64,000 nucleotides of DNA from Palleniella intestinalis (GCF_013166595.1 NZ_JABKKG010000005.1:188083-252082), one strand, 5' to 3'. Positions 25,434-34,462 are shown, counted from the first letter of the stretch. A program made the numbers and translations. The notes: a model not told the origin generated them from the sequence alone.

Positions 25434-26249
25434 TTATTCAGCCGGCTGTTCCGGCTCATTGTTTATCAGTTTTGTTTTCGTAACCTGCTGCACACCGTTA
25501 TCATTATAGATAAAAGCTACCACAGACATATTCTCCAGTTTCCATGCGCTGTCTATCGTTGCAGTCCTGCTGACACTGCGTGTCTCGCCTTCTGCAAGAT
25601 TGAACTCTTCACCCCATGTGCCGTTCACAGCCATGCGAAAAACGTGGTTATGAATATAGTTGGCATTTGCAGAGCCGTCAGGCATAAGCTGCATGGCAAC
25701 GATACCGTCCTCCACAAGCCATATCTGCAACATTCCGTCAACCTTCTCCGCACTGAGTGCACTGACATCAACCGTGAGTTCACGCGATGCCTCTTCATAC
25801 GAGCAGGCGGCTTCGATAGCAACAATCGAAGTCTGCTGTATCTGTTCATATACAGCCGTCTGCCATTGGTCACTTGTGTATGTGCCACCGACACGCCCGA
25901 CACGCCCTGCCGGCAATGATGGCGAACCTGCTGCAGCATAGTACTCGTCGCCTGTGGCTGTGCGCAGACCTGTCACCTTGCCATTGGAGTTCACTGCCAG
26001 CGGACCGCCGTGTATTCCCACGGCAATGACATTATCCTCACCATACTGCTCCTGCAACTGTGCTATAACATCTGCCGCATTAGGGCAGTTGATGCACCGC
26101 TGTCCCGTGAAATCCTCAAGCAGAACACATCGTTTGACCTCTGCAGGCTTTACATATATCAGTCTGTCATTCTCGCCCACCGTGTCGCAAGACGCAACAG
26201 AGAGGCAGACAGCACCTAACATTGCATATAATATATTCTTAATTTTCAT
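25434..26249 (-). CDS. Omp28-family lipoprotein
   Basis: 271 aa. The lipobox SVASC puts the lipidated cysteine at C21. The Omp28 domain begins at VLLEDFTGQRCINCPNA, with C52-I-N-C55 at the position of a thioredoxin active site. Later conserved parts include GSPSLPAGRVGR and the beta-sandwich half with MQLMPDGSANANYIHNHVFR. It should be anchored in the outer or inner membrane. It is a smaller relative of the 656-aa protein at the end of the same cluster. Six bases separate it from the upstream barrel gene. Confidence 0.8.
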   Translation of the reverse strand: MKIKNILYAMLGAVCLSVASCDTVGENDRLIYVKPAEVKRCVLLEDFTGQRCINCPNAADVIAQLQEQYGEDNVIAVGIHGGPLAVNSNGKVTGLRTATGDEYYAAAGSPSLPAGRVGRVGGTYTSDQWQTAVYEQIQQTSIVAIEAACSYEEASRELTVDVSALSAEKVDGMLQIWLVEDGIVAMQLMPDGSANANYIHNHVFRMAVNGTWGEEFNLAEGETRSVSRTATIDSAWKLENMSVVAFIYNDNGVQQVTKTKLINNEPEQPAE

Positions 26250-26255
26250 CGCTTA

Positions 26256-27935
26256 TCAGAAGTTATAGTTGTAGGAAATGGTGACACCCCTGCTTGCCGG
26301 GACATAACGGCATACTCCTCCCGAGCAGTTGAAGCCTTCACGTGTACGCCCGTATCCCAACTGTATGCGGTGTGAGTTCTTGTTGAAGGTCACCGAACCT
26401 TGGTAGTAGTGGATGTTTGTCTCGCCACAGTTATACTCATCAGAGACACTTATCATCCAGTTTGGCAGCAGCGACAATTCCAGCAGACCGAACATCCAGT
26501 CGCCAAGGTCTTCAGCAGTACTCAGATACTGCGCCTCGGCACGCAATGTCATCTTCTTGTTTATCTTGTACTTTCCTTCTGCCACAAAGATGTCGGAATG
26601 AATCATTCCTCCCTCGCCCTCTACCGCAGTCTTGTTGTAGAACTGGTTCATGTACATAAGGTTGAGAGTGAACGCGCGTGAGAGCTTCTTCTCTATCTGC
26701 ATGTTCAAGTCCTGATAGTAAGTGTCCGAGCCCCATTTCCAGAACGACGACTCATATCCGTCACTGCCTGCAGCTCCTGTGCCGCTGACTGTGCGGTTGA
26801 TAGAACGGATATACGAGAAATTGAGTTTCACGTTAGTTCCATACTTGCCGCCCAACAGTGTCTTGCGCTTGAATTTATAGCCCATTGTCGCCTGATAGGC
26901 CCATTCGCCGTTCGGGCGTGTGGCATAAGGATAGAGTGCAGCAAGAGCATAGGTGTGGTCCATGGCGAATGCCGGAAGATGATTGATAGTCGATGACAGT
27001 CCGTGCTCAGAGCGTGTACTGTTGAAAGACATATTGTCGCTGCGCTTTGCCTGTAACAGCAAGCTCATGCCGCTCTTGGAATAGGAAGCGGAGAGCATCG
27101 CCACATGGCCGTTACGGTATATATAGCCGTTGTCAAACGTTGGGTCCTGCGACTTCTGCGCATACTCGGCAAGCAGGCGCAGACCGCCATGCTGTAGCAT
27201 TGCCCTAACATCAAAGGCATTGACATTGCGCGGAAGGTTGAGCTTATGGGTCGCGTCAACCATGATGTCGTCCTTGCCCTCGTGCTTGTTCACAAACGAT
27301 GCTCCAAGCATAAGGTATGTGGAGTTGTCACGCAACGGCTTTATCCACTCGTCCAGATTAATCTCCACATCGCCTCCGGAGACAAGAGCGTCATTGTAGC
27401 TCCAATAGTTGCGCTGGACTCCGGTCAGGGCCTTCAGGGTCACGCCACGGAGAGGTCTGACCACAGCCCTTCCTCCTAAGAGCGAATTGTCTATGCCGAG
27501 ACTGCGCTCCTCGTAGGTGCGCAGAATGAATCCGGAACCGAACTGCTCATAGAAATTGCCCAATGTCAGCTCAAAGTTCTCCGTATGCAGCTTCGCATAA
27601 ATATTGCCAAGTCCCCATCCCTTGAAATCCGGCTCGAATCCCGGCAGCGGATGCTCCAGATACTCAAGCCTCAGCCCTGCATCGACATACTTGCTCTGCA
27701 GGTTCACATCGGCATAAGTGTTGGTAAGCAGGTCACCTTCATACTTGCCCGTGCCTATCTTCTCGTCATCCTGCGGTATAAGGATATCGCTCTGTATGCT
27801 TCCCGTGACAACAACCTTCTTGTCACGGTTCTCCTGTGCCACGGATGAAACAGAGAGGCATACGGCAGCAATGAGTAATATGCTTCTTGTGTATAATCTC
27901 ATCAGTATTGTTTTTCTGTGTTTCAAGGTTTTCAT
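26256..27935 (-). CDS. DUF6029-type outer membrane beta-barrel protein
   Basis: 559 aa. The ATG at 27935 overlaps the stop of the upstream gene (ATGA), so this start is preferred over the ATG at 27902; either leaves a signal peptide ending at SSVAQ. The rest is a series of amphipathic beta strands with aromatic girdles, ending in TISYNYNF, the terminal F typical of outer-membrane barrels. Motifs such as NIYAKLHTENFELTLGNFYEQFGSG fit DUF6029. Its function is unknown. Tight linkage to Omp28 and TlpA-like genes suggests a shared envelope process. Confidence 0.75.
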   Translation of the reverse strand: MKTLKHRKTILMRLYTRSILLIAAVCLSVSSVAQENRDKKVVVTGSIQSDILIPQDDEKIGTGKYEGDLLTNTYADVNLQSKYVDAGLRLEYLEHPLPGFEPDFKGWGLGNIYAKLHTENFELTLGNFYEQFGSGFILRTYEERSLGIDNSLLGGRAVVRPLRGVTLKALTGVQRNYWSYNDALVSGGDVEINLDEWIKPLRDNSTYLMLGASFVNKHEGKDDIMVDATHKLNLPRNVNAFDVRAMLQHGGLRLLAEYAQKSQDPTFDNGYIYRNGHVAMLSASYSKSGMSLLLQAKRSDNMSFNSTRSEHGLSSTINHLPAFAMDHTYALAALYPYATRPNGEWAYQATMGYKFKRKTLLGGKYGTNVKLNFSYIRSINRTVSGTGAAGSDGYESSFWKWGSDTYYQDLNMQIEKKLSRAFTLNLMYMNQFYNKTAVEGEGGMIHSDIFVAEGKYKINKKMTLRAEAQYLSTAEDLGDWMFGLLELSLLPNWMISVSDEYNCGETNIHYYQGSVTFNKNSHRIQLGYGRTREGFNCSGGVCRYVPASRGVTISYNYNF

Positions 27936-28426
27936 TTGCCAACAAGCTCCCTCACCTTCTCAATGAGTTCTGCCTCAGCGCCGTCCGTGTAGCCGTTATG
28001 CTTGTACACAATATTGCCCTTGCCGTCCACTATCAGCGTGTATGGAATCATCTGTATTCCAAGCGCACGCTTCAGGTCGCCGTTAGGGTCAAGGAGCACT
28101 TCGTAAGGCCATCCGTTCTCATCCACAAGAGGCTTTACCTTATGAATGTTCTGTGCCTGGTCGATAGATACGGCAATGAGCTTCACGCCGGTCTCCTCCT
28201 GCCATTCCTCATACACTTCGTTGATGGCTTTCAGCTCACGGTTGCATGGCTTGCACCATGTGGCGAAGAAATCAATGATAAACGGTTTCCCGTTGTTTGA
28301 CAGTGTGTCTGTCCTGACAGTCTTTCCGTCCATACTCTTCAAGGTCACGGCAGGGAGCTGGGCAGCAGCCTCGTTAATCATGCCTGCAAGTGCCAAAATT
28401 GTTGCGAGAATAATTCTTTTCATCAT
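27932..28426 (-). CDS. TlpA-family periplasmic thiol-disulfide oxidoreductase
   Basis: 164 aa from the ATG at 28426. The signal peptide ends near NEAAAQ. The thioredoxin fold has active site WC58-KP-C61 in FFATWCKPCNRELKAI and the cis-proline region QMIPYTLIVDGKG. It is a typical TlpA/ResA-like reductant carrier. Its stop overlaps the start of the barrel gene by 4 bases. A strong stem-loop separates it from the upstream propeller-like gene, so its level may be set by read-through. Confidence 0.85.
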   Translation of the reverse strand: MMKRIILATILALAGMINEAAAQLPAVTLKSMDGKTVRTDTLSNNGKPFIIDFFATWCKPCNRELKAINEVYEEWQEETGVKLIAVSIDQAQNIHKVKPLVDENGWPYEVLLDPNGDLKRALGIQMIPYTLIVDGKGNIVYKHNGYTDGAEAELIEKVRELVGK

Positions 28427-28447
28427 GCTTTCATTAAAAAAAATATC

Positions 28448-28481
28448 CACAGGCGGCATACCGCAATACATGCCGCCTGTG
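28448..28481 (-). terminator. Terminator or attenuator between the propeller-like and TlpA-like genes
   Basis: CACAGGCGGCAT and ATGCCGCCTGTG form a perfect 12-bp GC-rich stem. On the minus strand it is followed by GATATTTTTTTT, a good intrinsic terminator. No promoter is visible before the next gene, so partial read-through is likely. Confidence 0.75.
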
Positions 28482-28513
28482 CTTTTGTCTGTAAGAATAA
28501 TCAGATTATATCA

Positions 28514-29779
28514 TCACTTGATGACCTTACGTGTTGAAACTTTGCCGTTCTTCACTGTCTTGACCACATACACGCCCTTGTTGCATGCAGCACCGGCAGG
28601 AACAGCCTTACCTGTGAGGTCGTACATGGAGGTCACACTCTCGCCGGTCTCTGTCTCAGCAGCGTCGATGGCTGTTGATTCTGCTGTCGTGTCGATGACA
28701 TAGCTCTCAAAATCTCCTGCACCTGTAACACCGAAGCCTATTATGTATTTTCCGTCAGGAGTGATGTCCACCGGAGTGTTTGCCATAAGGTCATAATCCT
28801 CAAGTGCCTTCAGTTTGCATACATTGCGAAGCAGTTTCGGCTGGCTTTCGCCTGCTTTCCATATCAGTCCCTCACGGCCTACCATTCCAAAAACAGATGT
28901 ATAGCCAAGCATTGTGCCGTCATTGGTTATGCGGCCAGTCTCCACAGCCTGGTTTGCCTCAATGCTTTCCGTACCGTCGATGACAGCAATCTCCATCTGC
29001 TTTGTCTCGAGATTAAAGCGTGCCATGCGCACCTCACTGTAATCCCAGTCGCCACCCCACAGCTCAACCTGAAGCGCAACCCACTTGCCGTTGGCACTGA
29101 TGCCGGTTGGATAGAACATTGTGTAAGGACGCTCCGCCGTATATTCCATGCCATCGTTGAAATAGTCCTTGCAAACCATGTCCAGCACATACTTGCCGTC
29201 ATCGCCAAGATGCCAGACAATGAAGGGATAAACAGCCATGTTGTCAACGACAAATCCAATGACAGTCTTGCCGTCGGCTGAGATGTCAATAGCCTGTGTG
29301 CCGTTCACCTCGAAACCTATCTCCTCCGTGGTCGGTTCGGTAAGAGCAATAATCTCACCGTTTTTCCACACACAGGCGTGGGACATGTATGACTCATTGA
29401 ACACACATCCGGCAACAACTGTGCCGTCAGCATTGATGCTTCTTGCCAGCGACATCGGATAGCCTTCTGCCAAAGGAAGCTTTGCTATCTTGCCATCGAT
29501 ACCGAATGTGGCGCCCTCATCACCTGTACTTACAGATGCCACACCATTGTCGGCAACGCCTTCGGCAGAACCCTCAGGGAGATTCTCGGCGTCCTCGACA
29601 ACCTTGTCATTCTGCCAGTCCCATATAAAAGAGCTATAAGCTTCTGAATTCCCTGACACATACTTGCCATTGTCTGATATGGCAAGTGCCTGATATCCTC
29701 CGGGAAGAATCTTTATAGTTTGTGAAGAAACCATTGTCGCAAACAGTGCTGCGACAGACAGAGTAAAGATTTTTTTCAT
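28514..29779 (-). CDS. Exported propeller-like repeat protein with T9SS-like tail
   Basis: 421 aa. The signal peptide is MKKIFTLSVAALFATMVSSQ. The body has repeats in which a G-x-x-V-S-G or G-x-x-V-x-G core follows D-G-K or N-G-K (DNGKYVSGNS, ADGTVVAGCV, ADGKTVIGFV, ANGKWVALQV, PDGKYIIGFG), like blades of a beta-propeller. The tail SMYDLTGKAVPAGAACNKGVYVVKT and RKVIK (written in parts) fits a T9SS type A domain. The promoter region contains a T8-C-G9 tract. Its function is unknown. Confidence 0.7.
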   Translation of the reverse strand: MKKIFTLSVAALFATMVSSQTIKILPGGYQALAISDNGKYVSGNSEAYSSFIWDWQNDKVVEDAENLPEGSAEGVADNGVASVSTGDEGATFGIDGKIAKLPLAEGYPMSLARSINADGTVVAGCVFNESYMSHACVWKNGEIIALTEPTTEEIGFEVNGTQAIDISADGKTVIGFVVDNMAVYPFIVWHLGDDGKYVLDMVCKDYFNDGMEYTAERPYTMFYPTGISANGKWVALQVELWGGDWDYSEVRMARFNLETKQMEIAVIDGTESIEANQAVETGRITNDGTMLGYTSVFGMVGREGLIWKAGESQPKLLRNVCKLKALEDYDLMANTPVDITPDGKYIIGFGVTGAGDFESYVIDTTAESTAIDAAETETGESVTSMYDLTGKAVPAGAACNKGVYVVKTVKNGKVSTRKVIK

Positions 29780-29881
29780 AAAGAATTGTTTTAATTAAAT
29801 ATTTTAAGTAGCTTTTTTATCCCAATTTGTAAGTTTAACTAACATTTATCTTACGAAACATTGCTTTTCAATAACTTTTTG

Positions 29882-29911
29882 CAAAAGTAAACCTTTTTTT
29901 TCGGGGGGGGG
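29882..29911 (-). promoter_or_regulatory. Promoter with T8-C-G9 tract in the -33/-7 spacer
   Basis: CAAAAGTA (29882-29889) reads TACTTTTG towards the gene at 29779, a TAnnTTTG match. The following 20 bp, where the spacer and -33 box should be, hold eight T, one C and nine G (29893-29911). No TTTG is found at standard spacing. Slippage in the G tract could shift spacing of upstream contacts. Confidence 0.5.
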
Positions 29912-30103
29912 TAATTTTTTGCATATTTTTACGTTTGATTAACATTGTGTTTCGTATTAGAAAAAAATCTTAACCAACCTTAACGCTACACCTTATTCTG
30001 CACAGTTTCTTTACAGCATCATAAAGATTTGCGATGCAGGCATTCTTGTTCTCCTCCGTATGGGCAAGGCTTGCCTCATCAAAAGATTGGGTGAAGAAGA
30101 AAC

Positions 30104-30253
30104 GAAAGGTAACACTTCATACTGCAAAAGGTAACACTTTGTACTGTAAAAGGTAACACTTTGTACTGCAAAAGGTAACACTTTGTACTGCAAAAGGTAA
30201 CACTTTGTACTGCAAAAGGTAACCTTTCGCCAGGTCAAGTGTTACCTTTTGCC
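30104..30253. repeat. 22-bp-register repeat array B
   Basis: Six direct units (starts 30104, 30126, 30148, 30170, 30192, 30214) carry AAAGGTAAC, mostly AAAAGGTAACACTTTGTACT. A final inverted unit, CAAGTGTTACCTTTTGCC, closes the array. The last units can pair as a stem. The rest of the 684-bp gap between the propeller-like gene and kduI holds only AT-rich DNA, the promoter at 29882 and the terminator at 30399. Confidence 0.9.
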
Positions 30254-30398
30254 TGTTCGCCAATTATTGGTGTACGGAGCATTGCACAGAAAAATAGGGG
30301 CAACCAAGATTCTTAATATTCATCGGATAAGCACCGAACCCGACAGAATCACAACAAAACAATCAAAGGCAATATCAACAGAACTGCCATTATACAAC

Positions 30399-30436
30399 AA
30401 AAAGCCTCCAAACGGAATTCCCGTTTGGAGGCTTTT
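30399..30436 (-). terminator. Terminator of the kduI transcript
   Basis: AAAAGCCTCCAAACGG and CCGTTTGGAGGCTTTT form a long near-perfect stem with a T-run on either strand. It is 27 bp after the kduI stop codon. Confidence 0.85.
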
Positions 30437-30463
30437 ATCATAATCATCAAATGGAGAAATGAA

Positions 30464-31438
30464 TTACAGGATGTCGATTACAGGGACAACATCCTTGTCG
30501 TTGTACTCGAGGTTCTCGCCTGCCATACCCCAGATGAAGGTGTAGTAGTAAGTGCCTGCAGCTGCGTGGATAGACCACTCAGGTGACATGATGGCCTGCT
30601 CATTGTGGAGCCATACGTTACGGGACTCCTGCGGCTGGCCCATAACGTGGTCGATGGTCTGTCCTTCAGGAAGGTTGAAGTAGTAGTAAGCCTCGATACG
30701 GCGGCCGTGGGTGTGAGGAGGCATGGTGTTCCATACAGCACCCGGCTCAAGCTGTGTGAGACCCATCTGAAGCTGGCAAGGGCCTTCCTCCAGTGCGTCA
30801 CGGACGATGAGCTTGTAGATTGTGCGTGCGTTAGCCTCTTCCTTTGTTCCCACAGGTCCCCAGACAGCTGCCTTGAGAGAGCCTTTGCGACCGTCGAGGG
30901 TCACCCACTGTGTCTTGTAGTTGCGGTGGGCAGTTGCGGAATTAAGATAGAACTTTGCAGGGTTCTTTGGGTCTTTGGAGCGGAAAACAACGCTCTTGTT
31001 GATGTCCTTGTCTTTGCCTATGTGTCCGCGGCCAACGTAGAGAGCCTCCTTTGGACCGAGGACATATTCCTTGCCGTCAACGAGTACGGAGCCTGTGCCC
31101 TGTCCGCAGTTGATGATGCCAAGCTCGCGGTTGTAAAGGAAGTATGGCTCTTTGATTGTCTTGTCGACGGAGAGTCCGAGAGCCGGGAAGTTCTCGAGTT
31201 TGAGTTCTTTGTTCACAGGCATTGCACCGCCGAAGATGAAGCGGTCGTACTGTGAATAAGTGAGGTTGATTTCGTCAGCTGCCATGACCTTCTCCATAAC
31301 GAAACGCTCGCGGAGGGTCTTGGTGTCATAGTGCTTCACATCCTCAGGATGACAAGCTGTCTGGAAATAAACATTCTGCTGGGCAGAAGCGCCGAGTGCC
31401 ATAACGGCAAGAGCGGCTGTCAAGAGAGTTTTTTTCAT
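30464..31438 (-). CDS. kduI: 5-dehydro-4-deoxy-D-glucuronate isomerase (KduI) with a signal peptide
   Basis: 324 aa. From residue 25 to the end it follows KduI closely: [36 protein letters not shown] and the C-terminal [22 protein letters not shown]. The zinc ligands expected from E. coli KduI are all present (H242, H244, E249, H291). KduI converts 5-keto-4-deoxyuronate, the product of unsaturated uronate from pectin or glycosaminoglycan lyases, to 2,5-diketo-3-deoxygluconate. The odd feature is [20 protein letters not shown] at the N-terminus, a signal peptide; the classical enzyme is cytoplasmic and about 280 aa. It lies downstream of an EIIC and a DUF4861 gene. Confidence 0.9.
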   Translation of the reverse strand: MKKTLLTAALAVMALGASAQQNVYFQTACHPEDVKHYDTKTLRERFVMEKVMAADEINLTYSQYDRFIFGGAMPVNKELKLENFPALGLSVDKTIKEPYFLYNRELGIINCGQGTGSVLVDGKEYVLGPKEALYVGRGHIGKDKDINKSVVFRSKDPKNPAKFYLNSATAHRNYKTQWVTLDGRKGSLKAAVWGPVGTKEEANARTIYKLIVRDALEEGPCQLQMGLTQLEPGAVWNTMPPHTHGRRIEAYYYFNLPEGQTIDHVMGQPQESRNVWLHNEQAIMSPEWSIHAAAGTYYYTFIWGMAGENLEYNDKDVVPVIDIL

Positions 31439-31473
31439 GTTTTATAATTTAGTTGGTATTATGTGTTTTGGGA

Positions 31474-31559
31474 TGTCAGTTTTGACAATAGTGACAATAG
31501 TGACAGAGCTGACACTACTGACACTACTGTCAATATTGACAGAACTGTCAAAACTGACA
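31474..31559. repeat. Ten TGWCA pentamers at exact 9-bp spacing
   Basis: TGTCA or TGACA begins at 31474, 31483, 31492, 31501, 31510, 31519, 31528, 31537, 31546 and 31555. The four-base spacers vary (ATAG, CTAC, GAGC, AAAC). The outer 14 bases TGTCAGTTTTGACA and TGTCAAAACTGACA are perfect inverted copies, so the RNA could fold. It fills the gap between the EIIC stop codon and the kduI start region. Confidence 0.92.
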
Positions 31560-31564
31560 ATTAT

Positions 31565-32941
31565 TTATTTCTTGTTTATACGCATATAGTTCCATGCAAC
31601 GAGAGCAAGAGTAAGGGCGGTAAGGATTGCCGCACCGATATAACCGAGGAACTTGTTGCAAGCATAGATAAGCATTGACAATGGGCTTGACGCGAAGTCG
31701 AGAGCACCGGCCTGGAAACCTTCCGGCACTGCCACGGACGCGTCCTCAGGATGAGCCATGGCAACAGAATGAGCTGCGGAGGTGAAATCGCCTGCCATCC
31801 ATGTGACGAAGTAGAGTCCTATGCCTACGACTACAAGGCCTACGATGAATGAGCGGAGGACATTGCCGTTGGTGTATGGGAGTATCATTACAAACACATA
31901 GAACATTCCGGCGAGTGATGCCAACGGCAGGAACTGGTTGCCCGGAAGGACAACGGCAAGGACGAGGGTCACAGGGATGAGGAGGAGTGACACCACGAGG
32001 GTTGTAGGATGACCAATGACAAGTGCAGGGGACATACCGATGTAGAGTTCCTTGTCTGCTCCGAACTTCTTTGCGATAAGTTCACGTGTTGCGTCAGAGA
32101 TTGGTTTCAGACCTTCAATGAAGAGTGATGTGATACGTGGGATAAGCTCCATAACAGCACCCATCTTGATGCCAAGTCCCAAAGTTGCAGGGATGTTGTC
32201 GACAACTTCGTTCCAGTCCTTGCATGCAAGGCAGCCGATGATTATACCGATAATCACACCGAGGAAGAGAGGCTCACCGAAGAGACCGAACTTCTTCTTC
32301 ATACCTTCGGAGTCGATGTTCACCTTGTTGATGCCCGGCACATAGTCAAGCCCCTTGTTGATGACAACGGCGAAAGGCATGAAGCCTTGGCAGAATGGCT
32401 GTGGAATGGAGATACCTTCCATGCCCGGATAGAACTTCTGGAATTTCTTAGCTGTGAGGTCAGCAAGCACAAGTGTGATTATGTAGCAGATGATGGCCGC
32501 GAAGAAGCCCCATGCGATGGAGTCGGTCATGAAATAAACGACTGCACCGATGAACGCAAAGTGCCAGTAGTTCCATAGGTCGATGTTCACGGTGCGTGTG
32601 CAGCCAAGGAGCAGGAGCACAAGGTTCACACCAAGGCAGACAGGTATGATGAACGAGCCTACGAGTGTGTTGTAGGCTACAGAGGCGGCGGCAGGCCAGC
32701 CCATGTCGAACACTTGAAGCTCAAGGCCGTAGATTTCCACCACCTTACCGAGGGCAGGACCAAGGCTTGAAGTGAGGAGGGCGGTGATAACTGAGAGTCC
32801 TACGAAACCGACTCCGACATAAAGGCCGCTTTTCAGTGCCTTGGAGAACTTGATACCGATACATACGCCAAGGATGGTGAAGATGACAGGCATCATCACC
32901 GCCGCGCCAAGACCGATAATGTAAGAGAATACTGATTCCAT
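31565..32941 (-). CDS. Galactitol-type PTS EIIC membrane protein without EIIA/EIIB
   Basis: 458 aa, about 11 membrane helices. The start FSYIIGLGAAVMMPVIFTILGV, the segment GMEGISIPQPFCQGFMPF and the late GHPTTLVVSLLLIP fit the GatC/SgcC EIIC family. No EIIA, EIIB, HPr or EI gene is visible, and most Bacteroidota lack a full sugar PTS. It is sandwiched between DUF4861 and kduI genes on the same strand, so it probably imports an uronate derivative without phosphorylation. Substrate and energy source are inference. Confidence 0.8.
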   Translation of the reverse strand: MESVFSYIIGLGAAVMMPVIFTILGVCIGIKFSKALKSGLYVGVGFVGLSVITALLTSSLGPALGKVVEIYGLELQVFDMGWPAAASVAYNTLVGSFIIPVCLGVNLVLLLLGCTRTVNIDLWNYWHFAFIGAVVYFMTDSIAWGFFAAIICYIITLVLADLTAKKFQKFYPGMEGISIPQPFCQGFMPFAVVINKGLDYVPGINKVNIDSEGMKKKFGLFGEPLFLGVIIGIIIGCLACKDWNEVVDNIPATLGLGIKMGAVMELIPRITSLFIEGLKPISDATRELIAKKFGADKELYIGMSPALVIGHPTTLVVSLLLIPVTLVLAVVLPGNQFLPLASLAGMFYVFVMILPYTNGNVLRSFIVGLVVVGIGLYFVTWMAGDFTSAAHSVAMAHPEDASVAVPEGFQAGALDFASSPLSMLIYACNKFLGYIGAAILTALTLALVAWNYMRINKK

Positions 32942-33033
32942 AAAGTATAGATGTAGTTTTTTGTGTTAGTTGCAAATGTCTGAATCCGATGCCTTATGCT
33001 TGGCAGCGACAGCTTTCCACTTGCATGGAAATG

Positions 33034-34281
33034 TTATTTTATCTCGACTTTCACAGGGTTATTGAGAGCCTTTCTCCAATCTTTAAGGTAAGAGAACCAC
33101 TCGTCCTTGCCTGAGAATCCGAATGTCTCCATGTCACATGTCACCGCGAACCAATAGTGAAGGTTGTCGGTCTGTGTGCCGCAAACCTCAACATAAGCCT
33201 GATTGGGAATCTTCGGTGCAGGTGTTGCGTTCTTGTCTGTGAAATGGCTGTCACTCTTATAGTAAGGACTTGGGACGAAAATGCCCAGACCTACGGTATG
33301 AGTGTCATAGACTTTAGGATTGTTGCCGGCACATGCTGTTCCCCAGCATCCACGCAGTCCTGCCTTGTCGGAGAACTCCTCAGAGCCTTCCACAATGTCG
33401 ACGATGCCTGTGGAGAGCGGTATGTCTGCCACGGTACGTGAGAATTTCACGTCCACCTGAACATCGCGGTGACCGGCATAGAGGGTGTATGTGGTGGTAA
33501 TGCCAACAGGCTTGCAGCCTTTGTAAGGAAGCCAGCCTTTATTGGTTATGGCAAGGATGGTGCGTACCGGTCCTGTTGTGACAACGGTGTAGGTGCGTGT
33601 GCGGACATTCTCGAACATCACAGCGTTCTTGCCGTCCCAGCCATGAAGCGCGCCGCAGCCATAAGTCGTGCCTGTATAGAGCACATCATCGCCTGAGCCT
33701 GCCGCTTTCTGCTCCTTGGAAGGATAGAAATTTGTCTCGGCAATGTCGCAACGCAGCTGTTTGTGGCCATAATAGTCAAGGGACTGGCGGTGGTCAGCAT
33801 AGACACGGAAGCCGACCATGTCGCTTTCCATCACCGGTCCGTGAGGGAAAATATACTGATAAGTGTTGCTTGTTCCCGGGCAGGTTACTGACTTCACCGG
33901 CAGGTGCTGAGGTTTGGATGCGGACTTGTTACGGTCTCTCATTGCCATTGCGCCGTAAGTCTTCATCTCATAGGTGCGTGGCTCACCTTCCGTGGAGAGG
34001 GTCACCGTGGCTGTAAGTTTCTCTTTTTTCTTCATGTCTGTGACAAAAGAAAGTTCATCAAACAGTCCGTCATCATTAAGGTCGTCCAACTGGCAAGGCA
34101 CTTCCTTGCCGGCAATCATGACAACTGCCGAACGTACATCACTTGCCACCGGGACAACAACGGGAACAGCCTTACGCTCCATGGAGAGAGGATTGGCAAG
34201 GCGCACCGTTAGCTGCTTGTCCGCAGAAACGGAGATGGCAGCCGTTAAAACTGATAGTATTGTTAAAAATAGTCTGCTCAT
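33034..34281 (-). CDS. Exported DUF4861 protein
   Basis: 415 aa from the ATG at 34281. MSRLFLTILSVLTAAISVSA is the signal peptide. The body is rich in beta structure with DUF4861-type features (ANPLSMERKAVPVVVP, then QLDDLNDDGLFDELSFVTD and HGPVMESDMVGFRVY). Genes of this family are found in pectin and uronate-related loci of Bacteroidota. Its activity is not known for certain. It is first in a three-gene run with EIIC and kduI. No standard promoter was found in the gap to rpoC. Confidence 0.75.
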   Translation of the reverse strand: MSRLFLTILSVLTAAISVSADKQLTVRLANPLSMERKAVPVVVPVASDVRSAVVMIAGKEVPCQLDDLNDDGLFDELSFVTDMKKKEKLTATVTLSTEGEPRTYEMKTYGAMAMRDRNKSASKPQHLPVKSVTCPGTSNTYQYIFPHGPVMESDMVGFRVYADHRQSLDYYGHKQLRCDIAETNFYPSKEQKAAGSGDDVLYTGTTYGCGALHGWDGKNAVMFENVRTRTYTVVTTGPVRTILAITNKGWLPYKGCKPVGITTTYTLYAGHRDVQVDVKFSRTVADIPLSTGIVDIVEGSEEFSDKAGLRGCWGTACAGNNPKVYDTHTVGLGIFVPSPYYKSDSHFTDKNATPAPKIPNQAYVEVCGTQTDNLHYWFAVTCDMETFGFSGKDEWFSYLKDWRKALNNPVKVEIK

Positions 34282-34391
34282 AGTCTTATTTTTAGATTCT
34301 CGGTCCAAGGACTATTCCATCAAGTTCCGAAGCCAATCCTGCATGTGAAAGCAGAACGTGTAACAGCTTGCAAAATGGAAAAATCCTATTA

Positions 34392-34431
34392 TCACAAAGA
34401 AAAAAGCGGCAAGCAACGAGCCTTTTTGTGA
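34392..34431 (-). terminator. Possible terminator after rpoC
   Basis: On the minus strand TCACAAAAAGGC, loop, GCC, CTTTTTTCTTTGTGA can fold with a T-rich 3' arm, 31 bp past the rpoC stop codon. The pairing has bulges, so the call is tentative. Confidence 0.4.
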
Positions 34432-34462
34432 CTCGCTACCTACCACTTCTATGTCACTGTAA

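Noticed and set aside
30011..30238. 75-codon minus-strand frame with repeated FAVQSVTF-like peptides
   Set aside because: It is only a translation of repeat array B; the 22-bp step changes frame each unit and no start or promoter supports it.
30104..30253. CRISPR array
   Set aside because: The 22-bp units are adjacent without unique spacers of constant length, include inverted units, and there are no cas genes.
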